Shown one piece after another: positions 34,114 through 47,728 of a stretch of DNA of 64,000 nt (the first letter of the stretch is position 1; each line of letters starts with the position of its first letter). The stretch covers positions 51,541,924 through 51,605,923 of the forward strand of contig NC_068570.1 of assembly GCF_025698545.1 (NCBI RefSeq), given 5' to 3'. Both the position numbers and the translations under genes were made by a program. The stretch is from Gossypium raimondii. Its lineage: Eukaryota > Streptophyta > Magnoliopsida > Malvales > Malvaceae. Below the pieces are notes generated by a model. The model worked only from the letters and a program-made list of their open reading frames with translations. It did not search any database and had not been told where the DNA came from.

Positions 34114-34700
34114 GAGGACCAATAAGATGTTGACTTTTGAGCATGAAAAAGGGTACATTACAAGCACTACATTCATGGTTTTGATTTCATAATTGAAGTG
34201 GTTGAAGGTTTAGGTTTCTGACTGCAAATTTTGGGTCTTTGTGTTCAGTGTTACGGTTCATTGTTTAGGTGGATAAAGGGGTTAAAAAAAAATTGACCTT
34301 CGCCGATATAAGTTATTTAGATAGGCCAAATGATCATTGTAATGACTATAAATAATTATTGTAATTATGTAGTTATCACACTAAAATAATGATACAGAAT
34401 GTAATAAAATTGTCGAGCTTTTCCTAGCCAGTAAACATATACGACCAATCAGACTTTTCTCGTCATTTAATTAGGGACACCAATAGCAATGGTGATACCC
34501 AACTCCTGTACTATGTTTGATCTTCCAACTCTTTTATATGACTCTTGAAATTCTGTTTTGAAACTAAAAGCTACTCTGCGTATACGGTAGTGTTGTACAT
34601 CAGCAAAACTTTTAGCAGGCATTCTGCTTGCCACCCTAATTGTTCTTACAAGCGGATGAGCTGAGAGTTAGGTGGTGCGAGAAATTGCAATTGGCAGTCT
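34114..34700. other. Intergenic region between convergent PPR and GT14 genes
   Basis: This 587-bp stretch must hold the two 3' untranslated regions. No repeat or gene recognised. Confidence 0.5.
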
Positions 34701-37395
34701 CTAAGAATTGCCTAATAACAAGGAGGCGTCGAAGGGGCCAACCACCCCCTCGCTCAAGAGGCGCATGGCAGCTCCTCGCGAAAACTTCCTTGCAAATAAA
34801 AAGCAGGGAACAAATGTAGAGTTAGTTTGACACCACTCCATCCGGGCTTCGCTCTCGTAGTGTACATGGTTTATATCCTGTTCAAATAAGCAAAACACGG
34901 TCAAAAATATGTTCAATACAGCACTAAGACTGTTAAAAGTTTCTTTGGCCAAAGTAGAGGAATTCATTTGAAGAAAGATATCAGGCCAATGCAAAAAATA
35001 AGTTGTCCAACAAGCAGTAGAAATGAGGCAAAATGACAAACCTTTATTTCTTTGAGTCGTTTAGGGCTTGCATCTGCATAGTTGAATGTTACAGGATGCC
35101 AAGCTTTGTTATCCATTTTCGTAGCAGATTGATTCCACAGTGTATAGGTCAGTGTTCTTCGTTCTATGTCACCTTCGAGCTCACTCATCTGACAAGAAAG
35201 AAAAAGAAAACACTTGGAACAATTAGAAAATGTGATTCCGAATGTAACAAAATCAGAAAGCTATATATACGACCAAAGAGACCAATTTATATTGATTCTT
35301 TACTTACAGCAATCAACGTTGGCACATAATGTTCATCTGGGATACAATTGTGTTGCTTTTGAAGTTTCTGCCCAATCAAAAAGAAGTCATCAATCACATA
35401 AAAACGGAAATATATTCTTGATCACAATACCCCAATCAGTCAGCCTAATTGCATTCATTTAGGGATTGAACTCGCTTACAAGATTCAGCTTTCCTTTACT
35501 GGTGTCCACAGCAGGGCGTCGCTGCAAACCAAGAAGAAAATTTAAATTTCAGATTGCAGTTCCATATGATCCAGCATGTGCTAAAAGAACTTAAAAAAAT
35601 ATCGTTGGGGAGTCGTGCATGGCATCAAACAGTTGTCCTATTGACTAATTTAGAATATAGTTTTCAATTTATACTAGACTTAGCATATTTGATAAACATT
35701 TCAGAACATACTTTTTACTTTAGTAAATCAAATCAAAAGAGGATGTCACCAAAAAGAGTTTAGGATTACACCAAAAGAAAACCAGAATACCATGTAACAT
35801 TTATGCAGTAAAGCAGTAAGCCAAAGAAAGGGGGAAAAGAGCTCTATGAAGATAAAATTCGAGGTCACAAATATTTCACAATAACAAAAAGAGAAATCAA
35901 ATTGAAAGTAAACACATGATATAATAAATTGCATACCTTGCAGAATTTCTTAAAAACTGGAAGAACAACCTCATCATCTACAACGACTTCAGCATGGCTC
36001 CTTATCAAAGAGATCCACTGCAAATCCAAGGCAATTTAAATTCAATTGTGTACTGAAGCTCGTAGAAATGCACATAATTATGACTGAAACATGCACAATC
36101 CATCCATTTGGCTACTGAAATCAGTTGGATTTGCAGTCAGGACAGGAAGCAAAGGACACTTTATACAACAGCAATTATCAACATTAAAGCCAGTTAGGTT
36201 CGCACAAGGAATTAGACTGTATTAGGATGTTCTTGTTAAACCTATTATGAAGTTCTATGAATTCGAGATCTGCAGTCAATTCATCAACATTCCCAATAAA
36301 TAACCTGAGATCCTTTTCGCCACTTGTCCCTTGGTACTACCGGAGCCATTTTTGGGTGGTAACGCCCATCCTTTAAATCAAGAAAGCTGCAAAACAATAT
36401 TTTCATTTCTTCAAATCAAAACAAGGACTTGTTTAAAACTAATACAAATTTCTTTACCCAGATGTACAAAATACAAAGGAAAATCAATGAATCAATGCTT
36501 GGCACCTCAAGAATGAAAAAGGCCCGCCATCTACCTGTCCACGAAACTCCTAGAAGAAGCCATAAGATAGCTATAGATATAGCTGAAGTTGTATAGAGGA
36601 ACACAACTGCACAAAGATAAAACAACTTGCTATAAAAAAAAAAGAAAAAAAAAACCCTTCATTTAATTAATTATAATATAAACAAAAATACCCATCAAGG
36701 TAATTAGTTAAAAAGTCCAGACCTGTCAGAGAGAAGAACAAATCTTTGATTCGCAGGATCCTGTAGAGCAGTTGCAAGTAACAATCTTTCAGCTTCTATC
36801 ATACTTGATTCTCCCCATGCTACCTGCAACAAAAAATATGAGGTCACCCATACCCTTCTTTATTGAGCTTTTTTTTAAAAAAAGTTTAAATCTTTTAACG
36901 AGTAATCACCTGAATGCTATCAGTCAATTGCCGGTTATAAAAGAAATGCGATCGAGAAGTCGTCTCGTCGAAGACGAAGCCAGGGGCGGAGTGTATATAA
37001 ATGGAGAAATTGGCTGCGTCAGCGTTCTGTAAGGAAGTCCCACATCAAAATTAGCAGAATTTTGAAAAAGGCAGAGGGGTTTTCGGGAGGGGGGGGAGTA
37101 AAAGAGGGTAACGAACCTCGAAAAAGCTACCCCAGAGAAAATCGAGAGGGAGGTTGAGGCGGGCCAGGAAGAGAAAAGCGATCTTAGGGGGACCATCAAA
37201 GTTATAGCGAGGAATACGAGATCTCCAACGGGTACGAGAGAGAGAGTTAGTAGGAGAAGAGATGTCGGGGTAGAAATGGAGGCGGAGGAGAGCGATGAAG
37301 CAAAGAGCGAAGGATAGGAAGACGACGAGTTTCCAGCCTAACCAGATAACATGGCGCACTAGTACCGGAGAGACGGCGGCAGCTTTCTTCGTCAT
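34701..37395 (-). CDS. GT14 (core-2/I-branching-like) glycosyltransferase
   Basis: Ten exons: 37,117-37,395, 36,910-37,026, 36,723-36,823, 36,535-36,606, 36,305-36,386, 35,937-36,017, 35,480-35,521, 35,308-35,367, 35,042-35,188 and 34,701-34,877, joining to 385 residues. A type II membrane anchor lies at about residues 18-40 (LVVFLSFALCFIALL). The catalytic region has PPKIAFLFLARLNLPLDFLW, FSIYIHSAPGF, VAWGESSMIEAERLLLATAL, FVLLSDSCVPLYNF, RKGSQWISLIRSHAEVVV, CIPDEHYVPTLI and a C-terminal CFLFARKF. Plant members are Golgi enzymes; substrates are mostly unknown, and one Arabidopsis subgroup glucuronosylates arabinogalactan proteins. Intact, on the same strand as LeuRS. Confidence 0.92.
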
Positions 37396-38314
37396 GCTTC
37401 TTCCGGCGGCAACCGATCACTGCCTACTCAAGATCAAGCCTTTTATCAGCATCTTCATAAATTATATCATTAATTAGCATAAATAATCCAATCATCAATC
37501 AACAAGTTTCAAGAAAACAAGGACAGGAAAGAGAAGACAAACGTGTTCACAGTGAAGGGTTTTTATACCCATAGCTACAGCTAGAGAGAGACAGAGACAG
37601 AGCATTTTAAAATTAAAAAATTAAGAATTACTGCGTGCGTAGGTTATTAGGTTGCGTTGGGTCGGGATTATTCCAATCTATTGTCTCGCCCACGTCAACT
37701 CCGAAATTATCGTTTTGGGTTGGTTTATTAATTTCATTTTCCCACTTACCGACGCCACCGGCCACCGCCATTAAAATATGTTGGGCTCATGGTTGTTAGC
37801 CCATTTTCCTTCAAAGGTAAGTTAATGTATAACATGAACCAATGCCATCAAGTTGTTGGGTTTTGGGTGACGGATAAAATTAAAATCTTTAAGTTACAGA
37901 TTCAGAGACAAAGGAATCTTTGGATTTTGCAATTTTGCACACCAAGATCATGAGAGATTTATATATTGGCTTTAAAATGTTACAACAAGTATCATCTATC
38001 TATATATAAACATGTAATTCCAATTTAACGGATGCCTAAACCCTAAAGCCAAAGATCCAAAGACCAATCCTGTAGGGAGCTGTCTTGTTCCTGTAAAAAG
38101 AAAAAAAAGGAAAAAAAAAAACAGCTGTTTTAATGTTCAAAGCTTGTCAAATATGTTTGTATGATTTAAAACTTGAAATGTTAGAACCTGTACTCTTTAA
38201 TATATGCACTAGTTTGCATTTGCAACGTGGATGCAAGGATGCTGTACTCAAAACTGTTTGGGATCTCTGCATTTAAAAATGTGGGGCACATATATAAATG
38301 CCGGTGCACGAAAA
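37396..38314. other. Intergenic region between GT14 and LeuRS
   Basis: It holds the GT14 promoter/leader (a short AG-rich run, GAGAGAGACAGAGACAGAG, near 37,582-37,600) and the LeuRS 3' flank. No other gene seen. Confidence 0.5.
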
Positions 38315-41300
38315 TTATTGGATGCTTCCTGCCTTGACGTTTTGACGATCCAATATAACGTTTAAGATCTTTCCAGGAACAAAGATTCTCTTTTTGATCG
38401 GTTTCCCATTGAGATATTTTGAGAGTTTCTCGTCTTGTGAAGCTAATGTAAATGCATCCTCCTCTGAACATCCTTTTTCGACCTGAATTGTACCTCTAGT
38501 CTTGCCATTTATCTGGACAGGTAGTACGACGGTTGATTCCTTCAAGTATGCAGGATCAGCCTGTCATCGGAGTATGAATAAGATTGAGGTAATCACATCG
38601 CCAAACCCCTTCCCCCCTGTCCTGTAGCAGGAGATTCTACAAATACGAGTAGTAAAATTATGTAAATATAAATTTGAACAGAAATTATACCTTAGGGAAG
38701 GCCTTGTATGCTATTGAATCTGGATGACCAAGGCGAGACCAAAGCTCCTCAGCCATGTGAGGTGCATAAGGTGAAAGCAACAAGACAAATGCTTCAATAA
38801 TTGCTTTTGGCTGCTTATCCCACTGATGGCATGAATTGAAAGAAGAAATCAGATCACAAATACACAAACACATGCATCAAACAGAAAACTGAAGAATATG
38901 GAGGTGGCATTCTCGTAGACATCACACGAAAAGTGATTTAACAGGACCTAACTAAAAAAATGTTAAAATGACTGAAGGCAATTGCCCCAAAATAAAATCT
39001 TCCCAAGGATGGTGCATAAGTGTGGGCCTTTGCAGATTAGCAGATAAACAACTTATGTAGGTAGATCACAAGCATATTCAACTTTGCTTCAGACCTGATA
39101 TGCACACAGTACTTTTAACACCAACTACCCCCACAACATCACAAGGTAATTCAAAGCCAAGGAAGTACTATTCCTTAAAAAAATACATATAAAAAACATC
39201 AAGAAGAGGAAAGTATTCATGTTATTTATTCTATGTATACCAAAATCAGTATAAAGATCTGCCTGTATATAGCAAAAGAGAAAAAGACCAAAAAAAAGGT
39301 CGAGCTTCATTTGCTCAATGAATAAAACCTTATATGCTGCATTAATGAACTCCATCATTGCAGAAATTCCAGTGTTGAACCTTGTCCCTTCGATTTCCTC
39401 TGTCACCTGATTAAAAAATTTAATCTTCTCTCAGAAAGCTACCAAGGATCTTAGGTTTCAATATTCTTGTTAGTTGTGCACTCATAAATGGCTAAATTGA
39501 TGAAATTCCTTCTGGATCACACTGATAAAATATTACCTGATCAGGAGAAATTCCTGGGTTATTTAACATAAAGGCATAATAAATTGGTCATTATAAACCA
39601 TCTATAAAGACTATAATCCTGTAGGAAGTGTATACTTCTTTGCAGATAATGCAACATTGCCGTCAAAAGAGTGTAGAACATGACCTTAGCTATGCATTTA
39701 TGGAGAGCGCGAAGCTGTTCCGTAGTAGGTTCCTCATCAGTAACCAATGTTCCATCCCTGAATGCACCATGATGTAAGGGTGAGCCAACGATCAGCCTCC
39801 AAGTTCGTCCCAAAAATCGATGGACCCCTTCAATGCCACTAGTATTCCATGTTTTTGAGTCTCTACAAGCAAAATGCAATAAGCATCTTTGTTGGGTTCC
39901 CTCATTATAAATGATGACAAAATACTAAAATAAATCCAAACAAATATTACCGAAATGGTCCCATGAACATTTCATATAATCGAAGAGAATCTGCACCATA
40001 TTCAGAAACGACATCATCAGGATTGACAACATTTCCCCTACTTTTACTCATTTTATGAGCACGTGCAATCAAACGAATGTTTGGGTTGTCTTTCAACACA
40101 AAAAACTCCCCAGACTTCACAACCTACAAAGGGAACCACAGAATATAACAAGATGACTGCCAGAATTTATAGGCTCATATTCAGTACAGCAAGTGAACAA
40201 CAAAGGAAACGGAACCATATCAAAACATGTTGAAAAACTTACTCTTTCCTCTGGAATGATTTCTTGAAGGTATTCACCTAAGTCATCAGCAGAGTCTGCA
40301 GATATATAGTTTCCATCTGTGTCTTTGCAAGCCGTATATTGAACCTGCCACTCCAAGCATAAGAAAAGCTTCGATTGTATTATCACTTTACTATGTACAA
40401 GAAAGTTTGCTTACTTCCCCAAGAATAATCCCCTGGTTTATGACACATTTGAAAGGCTCTTTGGTTGATACAACACCAATGTCATATAGAACCTGAAATA
40501 TAGAATCAGAAAGCCGTATCAGCAATGTGTAGAAAAAAAATTAGACAGTTTTGATTTCCAAAAAGAAAACCAAACAGTTTGTTCTCGCTCTTAGGCAGCA
40601 CACAATCAAGTTAGGACTGCATGTCCCTCTGTATCTCTACAGAACCTTCCAGTCATAAGAACAGCATTACCCTGGTTGAATATGAGAATAGTAGCAGAAA
40701 GACAACTGATCTTTTATGTTGAGGCTCTAAATATGTTAAATTTGGTCCTATATTAGCCCAAAACATAAATACTTTAGTAGCAATCCTGTGTAAAATATTT
40801 AAGAAGGCAGACTTGTTTTTCATCCAAGATAGCATCATTCAATAGAAAATAAAATAAAAAGAATGTTCAATCATGTTCTATAAACAGTTCTACATGTGAA
40901 GTGGCCCTTTTCTATCACTTTGGAAACCATACGTGCATATTTTCATAAACGATAAAATCCAGACTTACCTTGTGCCAGAACCTTGAATAAAGTAAATGGA
41001 GAACAGCATGCTCAGCACCACCAACATAGACATCAACTGGGCTCCAATACCTAGATGTAGAGATATAATTAAGGAAAGCAAAGAAACAAGGCAATAAAAT
41101 GCACAGAAAAGCTTTCTTAGGTCCTTCATGAAATCCTGACGACAAAAATAAATTTTGTCATAGAGAGAAAACTTAGAGAATTCATGTCAAATGATGAAAA
41201 GATGCCCTTACTTTTCTTTTGCCTTATCAACTAATTCATTGGAGTTTTTGGGGTCCATAAATCTCAAATAGTACCTGAACAAAGATGGAAAAGTATGAGA

Positions 41301-44300
41301 CAACAACATTCTACCAAAATATCAATAAAAGACTACACTGATTTCTCCATCAAGCCAACATGAATCTGCAAGCATTCTCTTATATATCAATAGAGATTCC
41401 CAACTTTCAGTTTCATATTCCACAATTTTTTAGATGACCTTTATCTTTCAAGAAGATATCCCTATTTCATTATCTTACATCTTCCTTATGAAGCATCCAA
41501 GGCATTTCTAAGAAGAAAGAAAAAAGGGTAGAAGAAGCAACTACTGAAGAGATGTTTAATGATAGAATTAAACTACGGAAGGTAATTAAAGGTGCTTTAC
41601 CAGCAAGAGCCAGCCCATTGTGGCATCGTGTTTGTTTCTCTCGTGGCAGGTTTCCCAGATGAAGGATCTATGGTTTTGATCTGAGATAGATTAAGGGATC
41701 AAAATTAATGCATGATTAACCATATCATTTGCATAAGTACGAGGATAGGTGAATGAAATAATAAAAGAAGCAAGGGCTAAGATTGTACCCAAGACACAGC
41801 TTTGGACAGTGGTGGTTCCCCTGTTCCACTTGGAGTAAAATCATCCAATTCAGGAAGGGTAAGGGGCAGTTCAGATTCAAGAACTGGAAGGCTCTCACCA
41901 CTATCTTCTAAGAAGATGACTGGGATAGGTTCCCCCCAATATCGTTGCCGAGCAAAAAGCCAGTCCCTCAACTTGTAGTTCACCTAATAGATAAAACAAC
42001 TGCTTAAGCGAACAATGACAGAAATATACATGATTATGGTCATATCCATCCCTTTCACTGACAAAATGTTTCAGGTAACCAAGAAAAGTAACCTTTTTCT
42101 TCCCCTTCCCAACTTTCTCTGCCCACTCAATAACTTTGTAAGCTGCTTCTTTGCTTGACAAGCCATTGATGTCAAGGCCCACCTTCAAATTTGAAGAATT
42201 AACAATGATGCCTTCTCCTGAATAAGCCTTCCCAGATTCAACACAACTTCCATTATTGGGTGTCACAACCCATTTGATTGGAATATTAAACTTTGAGGCA
42301 AACTCATGGTCACGAGCATCATGTGCAGGGACAGCCATAATTGCTCCAGTTCCGTAACTGCACAAATAAAATTTTGTTTTTTTCTTGTGAATTGGTAAAA
42401 ATTGTCCATATCAGATTTTATTCTAGAGAAAACAGACAAATGGGCAGCATAAATGCGTCACCAATTCATAACAAATACAAATGGAGAATCAAGTCAAACA
42501 CACCTCCCCAACACATAATCTGCAACCCATATTGGAATTGGTTCCCCACTTGTCGGATTTTTGGCATAGCAACCACTAAAGACTCCTGTTTTCTCCTTCT
42601 GAAGTTCAGTCCTTTCAAGATCACTCTTTCTAGAGGCAATGTCTTGATATCCCTCCACCTGAATTGTAAGATTCATTGTCCTCAAGTTACTGATATTACT
42701 AAAAAAAATGGTAGGTTAGAAAGGAAACAGTAACATACACTTTCCCTCTGCTCTGTAGATACTATTGATGACAAAAGGGTATACTCCGGTGCCACGACTA
42801 AATACCTGCATACAAATAACCGGTGAGGATAAAATTCTTCAACTATTATATTGAAATAAAGACACCTAAGAACAGGGGACAAGGAAATACGTTGCACCAA
42901 ATATGGTATCAGGCCTGGTAGTATAGACTGTAATTTTCATGTCTGTTTCCATTCCATCACTGTCAAGAACACAAAATTCAACTTCAGCACCCTCTGACCT
43001 CCCAATCCAGTTCCTTTGCATTTCTTTGATACTTTCAGGCCAGTCAAGTTCATCTAAATCTTCAAGAAGACGATCGGCATAAGCAGTAATCTTCAGCATC
43101 CATTGCCGCATTGGCTGCTTGGTAATAAACAATGACACTGTAAAATATTAAACATTCACAAAAACTGGGAATAAGAGAAGTCTCTAAACTTAGAAAACTA
43201 GAGACACAGAGCAGAAACAATGAAACTAACATACCTTTCTGATAACAGGATGACCCCCACGCTCACTGACACCATCCACGACCTCCTCATTTGCAAGAAC
43301 AGTACCAAGAGCTGGACACCAATTAACCGGTACTTCAGCCTGAGCTTAGATTTAGATCAACCATCAGATTGAGTATTGATTGGGAATGTACTAAAATAAT
43401 AATAGGAATAATGAACTCGAAACTAGTCATAAGCCAGACCTGGTAGGCCAATCCTCTCTTTAACAATTGAAGAAAGATCCACTGGGTCCATTTATAGTAC
43501 TCAGGTTCTATGGTGGATATTTCACGGTCCCAGTCATATGAGAAACCCAATGATTTAAGCTGCAAGTAAATGATCGGGTAAGAGGCTATTCAAGCTAATC
43601 ACAAAGATGAGCAGAGCTATCAAACCAACTGCCAAGATGACCAGAAATTGGCAGACTTAAGAAGCTATACATAAAGAAAACAATAAAAGCTTCTGAGAAA
43701 GAAGCTTTCTCATAATGACCAACTAAATGGGTTACATTTACAACTCTTTGCCTCTTTGAAAGTGGAGGACGTTGACCATATATTTTCATTCTTTTTCTCT
43801 AAATAAACACAGAATCAAATACTGTCTCTATATATAATTGATTGGTAATAAACATAAGAAATATGCAAGACAGTAAGATGTAACTTCTAAAATCTCTACC
43901 ATCAACAATTCATCATATACATTTCACATAAATTTGATCTCCAAGCATAACAAAGAGTAATAACCTGGGAGCGGAAGCGATTAATGTTCCTCAATGTTGT
44001 GAGCTTTGGGTGAGTTCCAGTCTGCCAACCACATTATGAAAGCAATTAATAAATTAAAAACAGAATCATGGCATTGCACAATAATGAGAATTACCTAATC
44101 AACGATTTCAACACAAACCTCAATTGCATATTGCTCAGCAGGCAATCCAAAAGCATCCCATCCCATTGGATGCAACACATTGTAACCTTGCATTCGTTTG
44201 AACCTAGCAAGAATGTCTGTGGCCGTATATCCCAGTGGGTGCCCAACATGCAATCCAGCTCCACTGCAAACATTTAACACAAACCTTCATTCAAAACAAC

Positions 44301-44826
44301 TCACTAAAAAGAAGAAGAAGAAAAAAAAGACCCCTCAGGCCTCAAGGGGAATGCAACTCCCTGAACTATCCAGTTCCTACATATTTATCAGCGGAACTCC
44401 AAGCAATGAAAATACAACCATTAAAAATAGAGAAATGGACCTGGGATAAGGGAACATGTCAAGGACATAAAATTTAGGTTTAGAAGTATCAACATCATTA
44501 GGTGTACGAAAGGTTCGATTTTGTTCCCAATAACGCTGCCATTTGGGCTCAATTTCATCAAACGGATATGCCCTTTTCACAAGCACTGGCTTCTGTTTTT
44601 GCTCCTCTTCAACTTCACTTATGGAGCTCCTGGTTCTACTCCTGCTAACTCCGAAACAACCATAACGTAAAAGAGTATGCTTTTTATACAGAAACGAAGG
44701 ACGAACGTGGGCAGGTTTCAAATTTCTTGGGAATGGAAGAAGACTTCTGCTTGAAAAGAGAAACGTAGGATGAGTGAGAGGAGGAGAGTGAGGAAATGGT
44801 TGGAGTTTAGTATGGGTTAAATTCAT
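38315..44826 (-). CDS. EMB2369: Leucyl-tRNA synthetase, bacterial type, organellar (EMB2369-like)
   Basis: Twenty exons join in frame to 976 residues: 44,441-44,826; 44,119-44,263; 43,965-44,021; 43,440-43,559; 43,235-43,339; 42,891-43,114; 42,739-42,805; 42,504-42,658; 42,093-42,357; 41,789-41,983; 41,601-41,680; 41,212-41,274; 40,969-41,050; 40,415-40,492; 40,243-40,344; 39,951-40,123; 39,685-39,862; 39,329-39,406; 38,691-38,822; 38,315-38,560. It charges tRNA-Leu. The class I HIGH motif is HVGH at about 134-137; KMSKS is at about 732-736. The CP1 editing domain shows [11 protein letters not shown] and [15 protein letters not shown] with the conserved editing Asp. The anticodon-binding domain follows ([15 protein letters not shown]) and the C-terminal domain ends KAGSIQ. 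The first 70 residues are Ser/Pro/Arg-rich, a transit peptide for plastid and probably mitochondrion. Arabidopsis EMB2369 is needed for embryo development. Intact. Confidence 0.95.
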
Positions 44827-46467
44827 TTTCTGGTCATGAAATTAAGGCTCAAAGACGGGAAGAAAGACGTAGCTATGAAAGAGTGAGAAGAGGTTGCTGA
44901 GGAAACAGAATGGGGATAATGTTGGGGATAAACTAACTGATTGGTTGTTTCTAACTTGGGCCCTAATATTTGCCTTTCTAAGAAATTTCTGGGCCCAACT
45001 GGTTTTTTCTTATACAATATTGGATATGGAGTAGAGGTATCACAGTTCGAACTCGTGCGAAATTAGAACCATATAGAATATATAAAAAGGGAATATCTCA
45101 ATATAACACTTAGGAAAAAAATATGAAAACTATACATGAATTTTGATTCAAAGTGTAATATCATACGTAAACTTTGATTTTGTATAATTTTATACATAAA
45201 ATTTTATTTGATTCAATTTTCACAAATCATTGACAACATTATCAAATTAGCACCATTTTACGTTGATATATTTCATACACAAACAAATATATTAGACAAA
45301 TATGAAATTAAATGTATGTGTACAATTGAATCAAAATCAAATTTTCATGTATACATATAAACTATAATTCAAGTTTCATGTATATAATTGTACCAAATCA
45401 AAATTCATGCATCATATTGCATATTAAAACAAAGTTCATATATATTTTGATATTTATCCTTATATATTTGGAAAGTTAATTTTATTTACGGATTGAGTTT
45501 TTCATCTAAATTTGAATGTTCAATTGACATTTGAAAGGGTTTAAAATGGAGTGAAGTAAAATTTAGACTTTAAATGATTCGAGCTAAAGCTTCAATAGTT
45601 AAAATTTGAATCCATTAAAAATATTTAAATTTATAATTTAATTTTTACTTTTATATACCATTTATATTATATAAAAATTAAATATATTATAGTAAAAGTA
45701 TCTTAACTTCTTTATATTTAAAATTTTAATAAAATTATAATTTATAAAAGGAAAGCTCTAAGATCATCAGTCCATCATTTTTTACACCATTGAGAAATTG
45801 TTAAATTTCATTTTGGTCCTTAAATTAATTATTTAATTATTATAATATATTATTAAATTATTTTGGCATGATTATTAAGTGTGCTAATTATTTGAACTAA
45901 TTAATATTATGGATATTTTTATTCTTTTAGTCATTATAAGATATGATAAAATTGCAGTTTTGATCTCTTTATTATGCTCACATTTGAGCTTTAGTCTTTA
46001 TATTTTAATTTGACGTAATTCGGTCTTCTTCTTATACGGTAATATTAATTAATCTAAATAATTAATATATTTGATTAAAATGATTACATGAATTTCTCTT
46101 AAAACACATTTCCAACACAATATATATTAAAATGATTATTTTTATGAAAAACTCGAACTCAACATCTTAATTAAAAGATAAACTATTTAAACTAATTAAT
46201 AATATTAAACCCTAAATTTAAACGCTATAAGTATAACTTAATTTAAAAACAATTTACGTATAATACAATCTTTTTATTTGATTGGATAACAAACTAGTGG
46301 CCAAACTCTACTTTCTACTTGAAAATGTACTTTCCACGTGTAGGTAGGCAGATATTTATGAGGTGAAGCAGAGATATTTCATATTTGAGTTCAGATTCCA
46401 AGTTGTTATAAAACAAAGAGCTTATCCAAAATATTCAAGCTTTCTAATCTCTATCTATCAATCATCA
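44827..46467. promoter_or_regulatory. Divergent intergenic region between LeuRS (-) and RbcX (+)
   Basis: A 1.64-kb spacer, both start codons facing outward. Near RbcX there is a G-box CACGTG at 46,335-46,340 (128 bp before the ATG) and a TATA-like TTATAAAAC at about 46,404-46,412. The centre (about 45,080-45,480) holds an imperfect long inverted repeat, probably a decayed MITE. Confidence 0.5.
45080..45480. repeat. Imperfect long inverted repeat (probable decayed MITE)
   Basis: The left arm ATATGAAAACTATACATGAA...AAACTTTGATTTTGTATAAT is loosely inverse to the right arm TTGTACCAAATCAAAATTCATG...ATATATTTTGATATT. Ends and target duplication are not clear. Confidence 0.45.
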
Positions 46468-47644
46468 ATGGCGAGCCTTGCGCTTCTTCCCCTAACTCAA
46501 CCCTCCTTTCTCCCTTCTAAACCATTCAAAAGTAATGTGGGTTTTCCACCTTCTTCCCCATTGAACCAAAGAACCTCCCATGCTACTCCATTAAACTGCC
46601 ATAAGATGTATGTCCCTGGTAAGCATTTCCTTCGCTCTTTTTTCTAAGACACTTATGGTATCCAATAATTATATTAAACCTTAATTAAATTTGAACACGA
46701 GTCAGTCGGATCTTTAAACGAAGAAAAAAAAAAAGAAAAAACTTTATTTTCTTATCAATAAATCTCCAGCAATGCCTCGGTCTTATCATGCATGGTTGCA
46801 TGAGTTTTTCCTTTTCAACTCAATGAAGATGAGAGTTGTTCTTTGTTTTCTTGTTTCTGCAGGTAATGGGGCATCACCAGAGGCCAAGGCAGCCAAAAAC
46901 CTCCACGGTTTCTTCAATTACATAACAGTTAAGATAGTCAGTGCTCAACTTCAGGTCCTCTTCGCCATCATATTGCTCTTGTATTAGGGTTACTCAACGT
47001 AAATCATGCATGTATATGTATATATTAATTTAGAAGGTTTGTGAGAACAGAGCTATAACCCTGAAGCTTACAAGGATTTGATGGAGTTCCTGAATACCCA
47101 CTCGTTGAATGATGGGGACAAGTTCTGTGCCAGCTTGATGAGGGAATCTTCAAGGCATAAAACTCTAGGTATATTAATACCTTTATTATTCACTCCATTC
47201 CATACATAATTTTGGTGATGAACATTGATTATTGTATATCAATTTTTCTTATGAATTTCATTGGAATTTCCGTTTGGCACCACATCTACATGACAGCCCT
47301 CCGCATCTTAGAGGTCAGAAAAAATGGGATATTATTTTCTCCATCTTTTTATAAACATTTTAATGCTAAAATCTAATAGGCAAAAGCCTGGTTTATGTTT
47401 TTACAGGTTAGATCTGCATATTGCAAACGTGATTTCGAGTGGGACAACTTGAAGCGTTTAGTTTTCAAGGTCAGGAAATCTCTTTTTTTTTTTTAGTTTC
47501 ACCTTTGGTTAATCCTTGAGTATTTTATATGTAGAAATGATTCTTGTTTTTGGGATGCAGATGGTGGATGAATCCAACACAAAACTAATGAGGGAATATG
47601 TTCAAGAAACCAGTCATGTAACTGAAAAAGAAACCGGCAAGTGA
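46468..47644 (+). CDS. RBCX1: RbcX, Rubisco assembly chaperone (plastid)
   Basis: Six exons: 46,468-46,618, 46,863-46,954, 47,051-47,168, 47,297-47,313, 47,407-47,469 and 47,561-47,644, joining to 174 residues. The first ~45 residues (MASLALLPLTQPSFLPSKPF) are a Ser/Pro-rich chloroplast transit peptide. The mature part has the RbcX helices: AAKNLHGFFNYITVKIVSAQL, SYNPEAYKDLMEFL, NDGDKFCASLMRESSRHK, ALRILEVRSAYCKRDFEWDN. The dimeric chaperone clamps the C-terminal peptide of the Rubisco large subunit during assembly. Exon 4 is only 17 nt and is supported by conservation of LRILE across the junctions. Length matches Arabidopsis RbcX1. A G-box upstream fits light-responsive expression. Confidence 0.93.
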
Positions 47645-47709
47645 ACCGACTCCAGCTTTCCGATGCCTCTTTCAGCTGTTCCGACTAGTAATAATCCAAT
47701 ACATCATAT

Positions 47710-47728
47710 AGAGAGAGAGAGAGAGAGA
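47710..47728. repeat. (GA)n microsatellite downstream of RbcX
   Basis: GAGAGAGAGA run of 19 bp in the probable 3' untranslated region. Confidence 0.8.
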
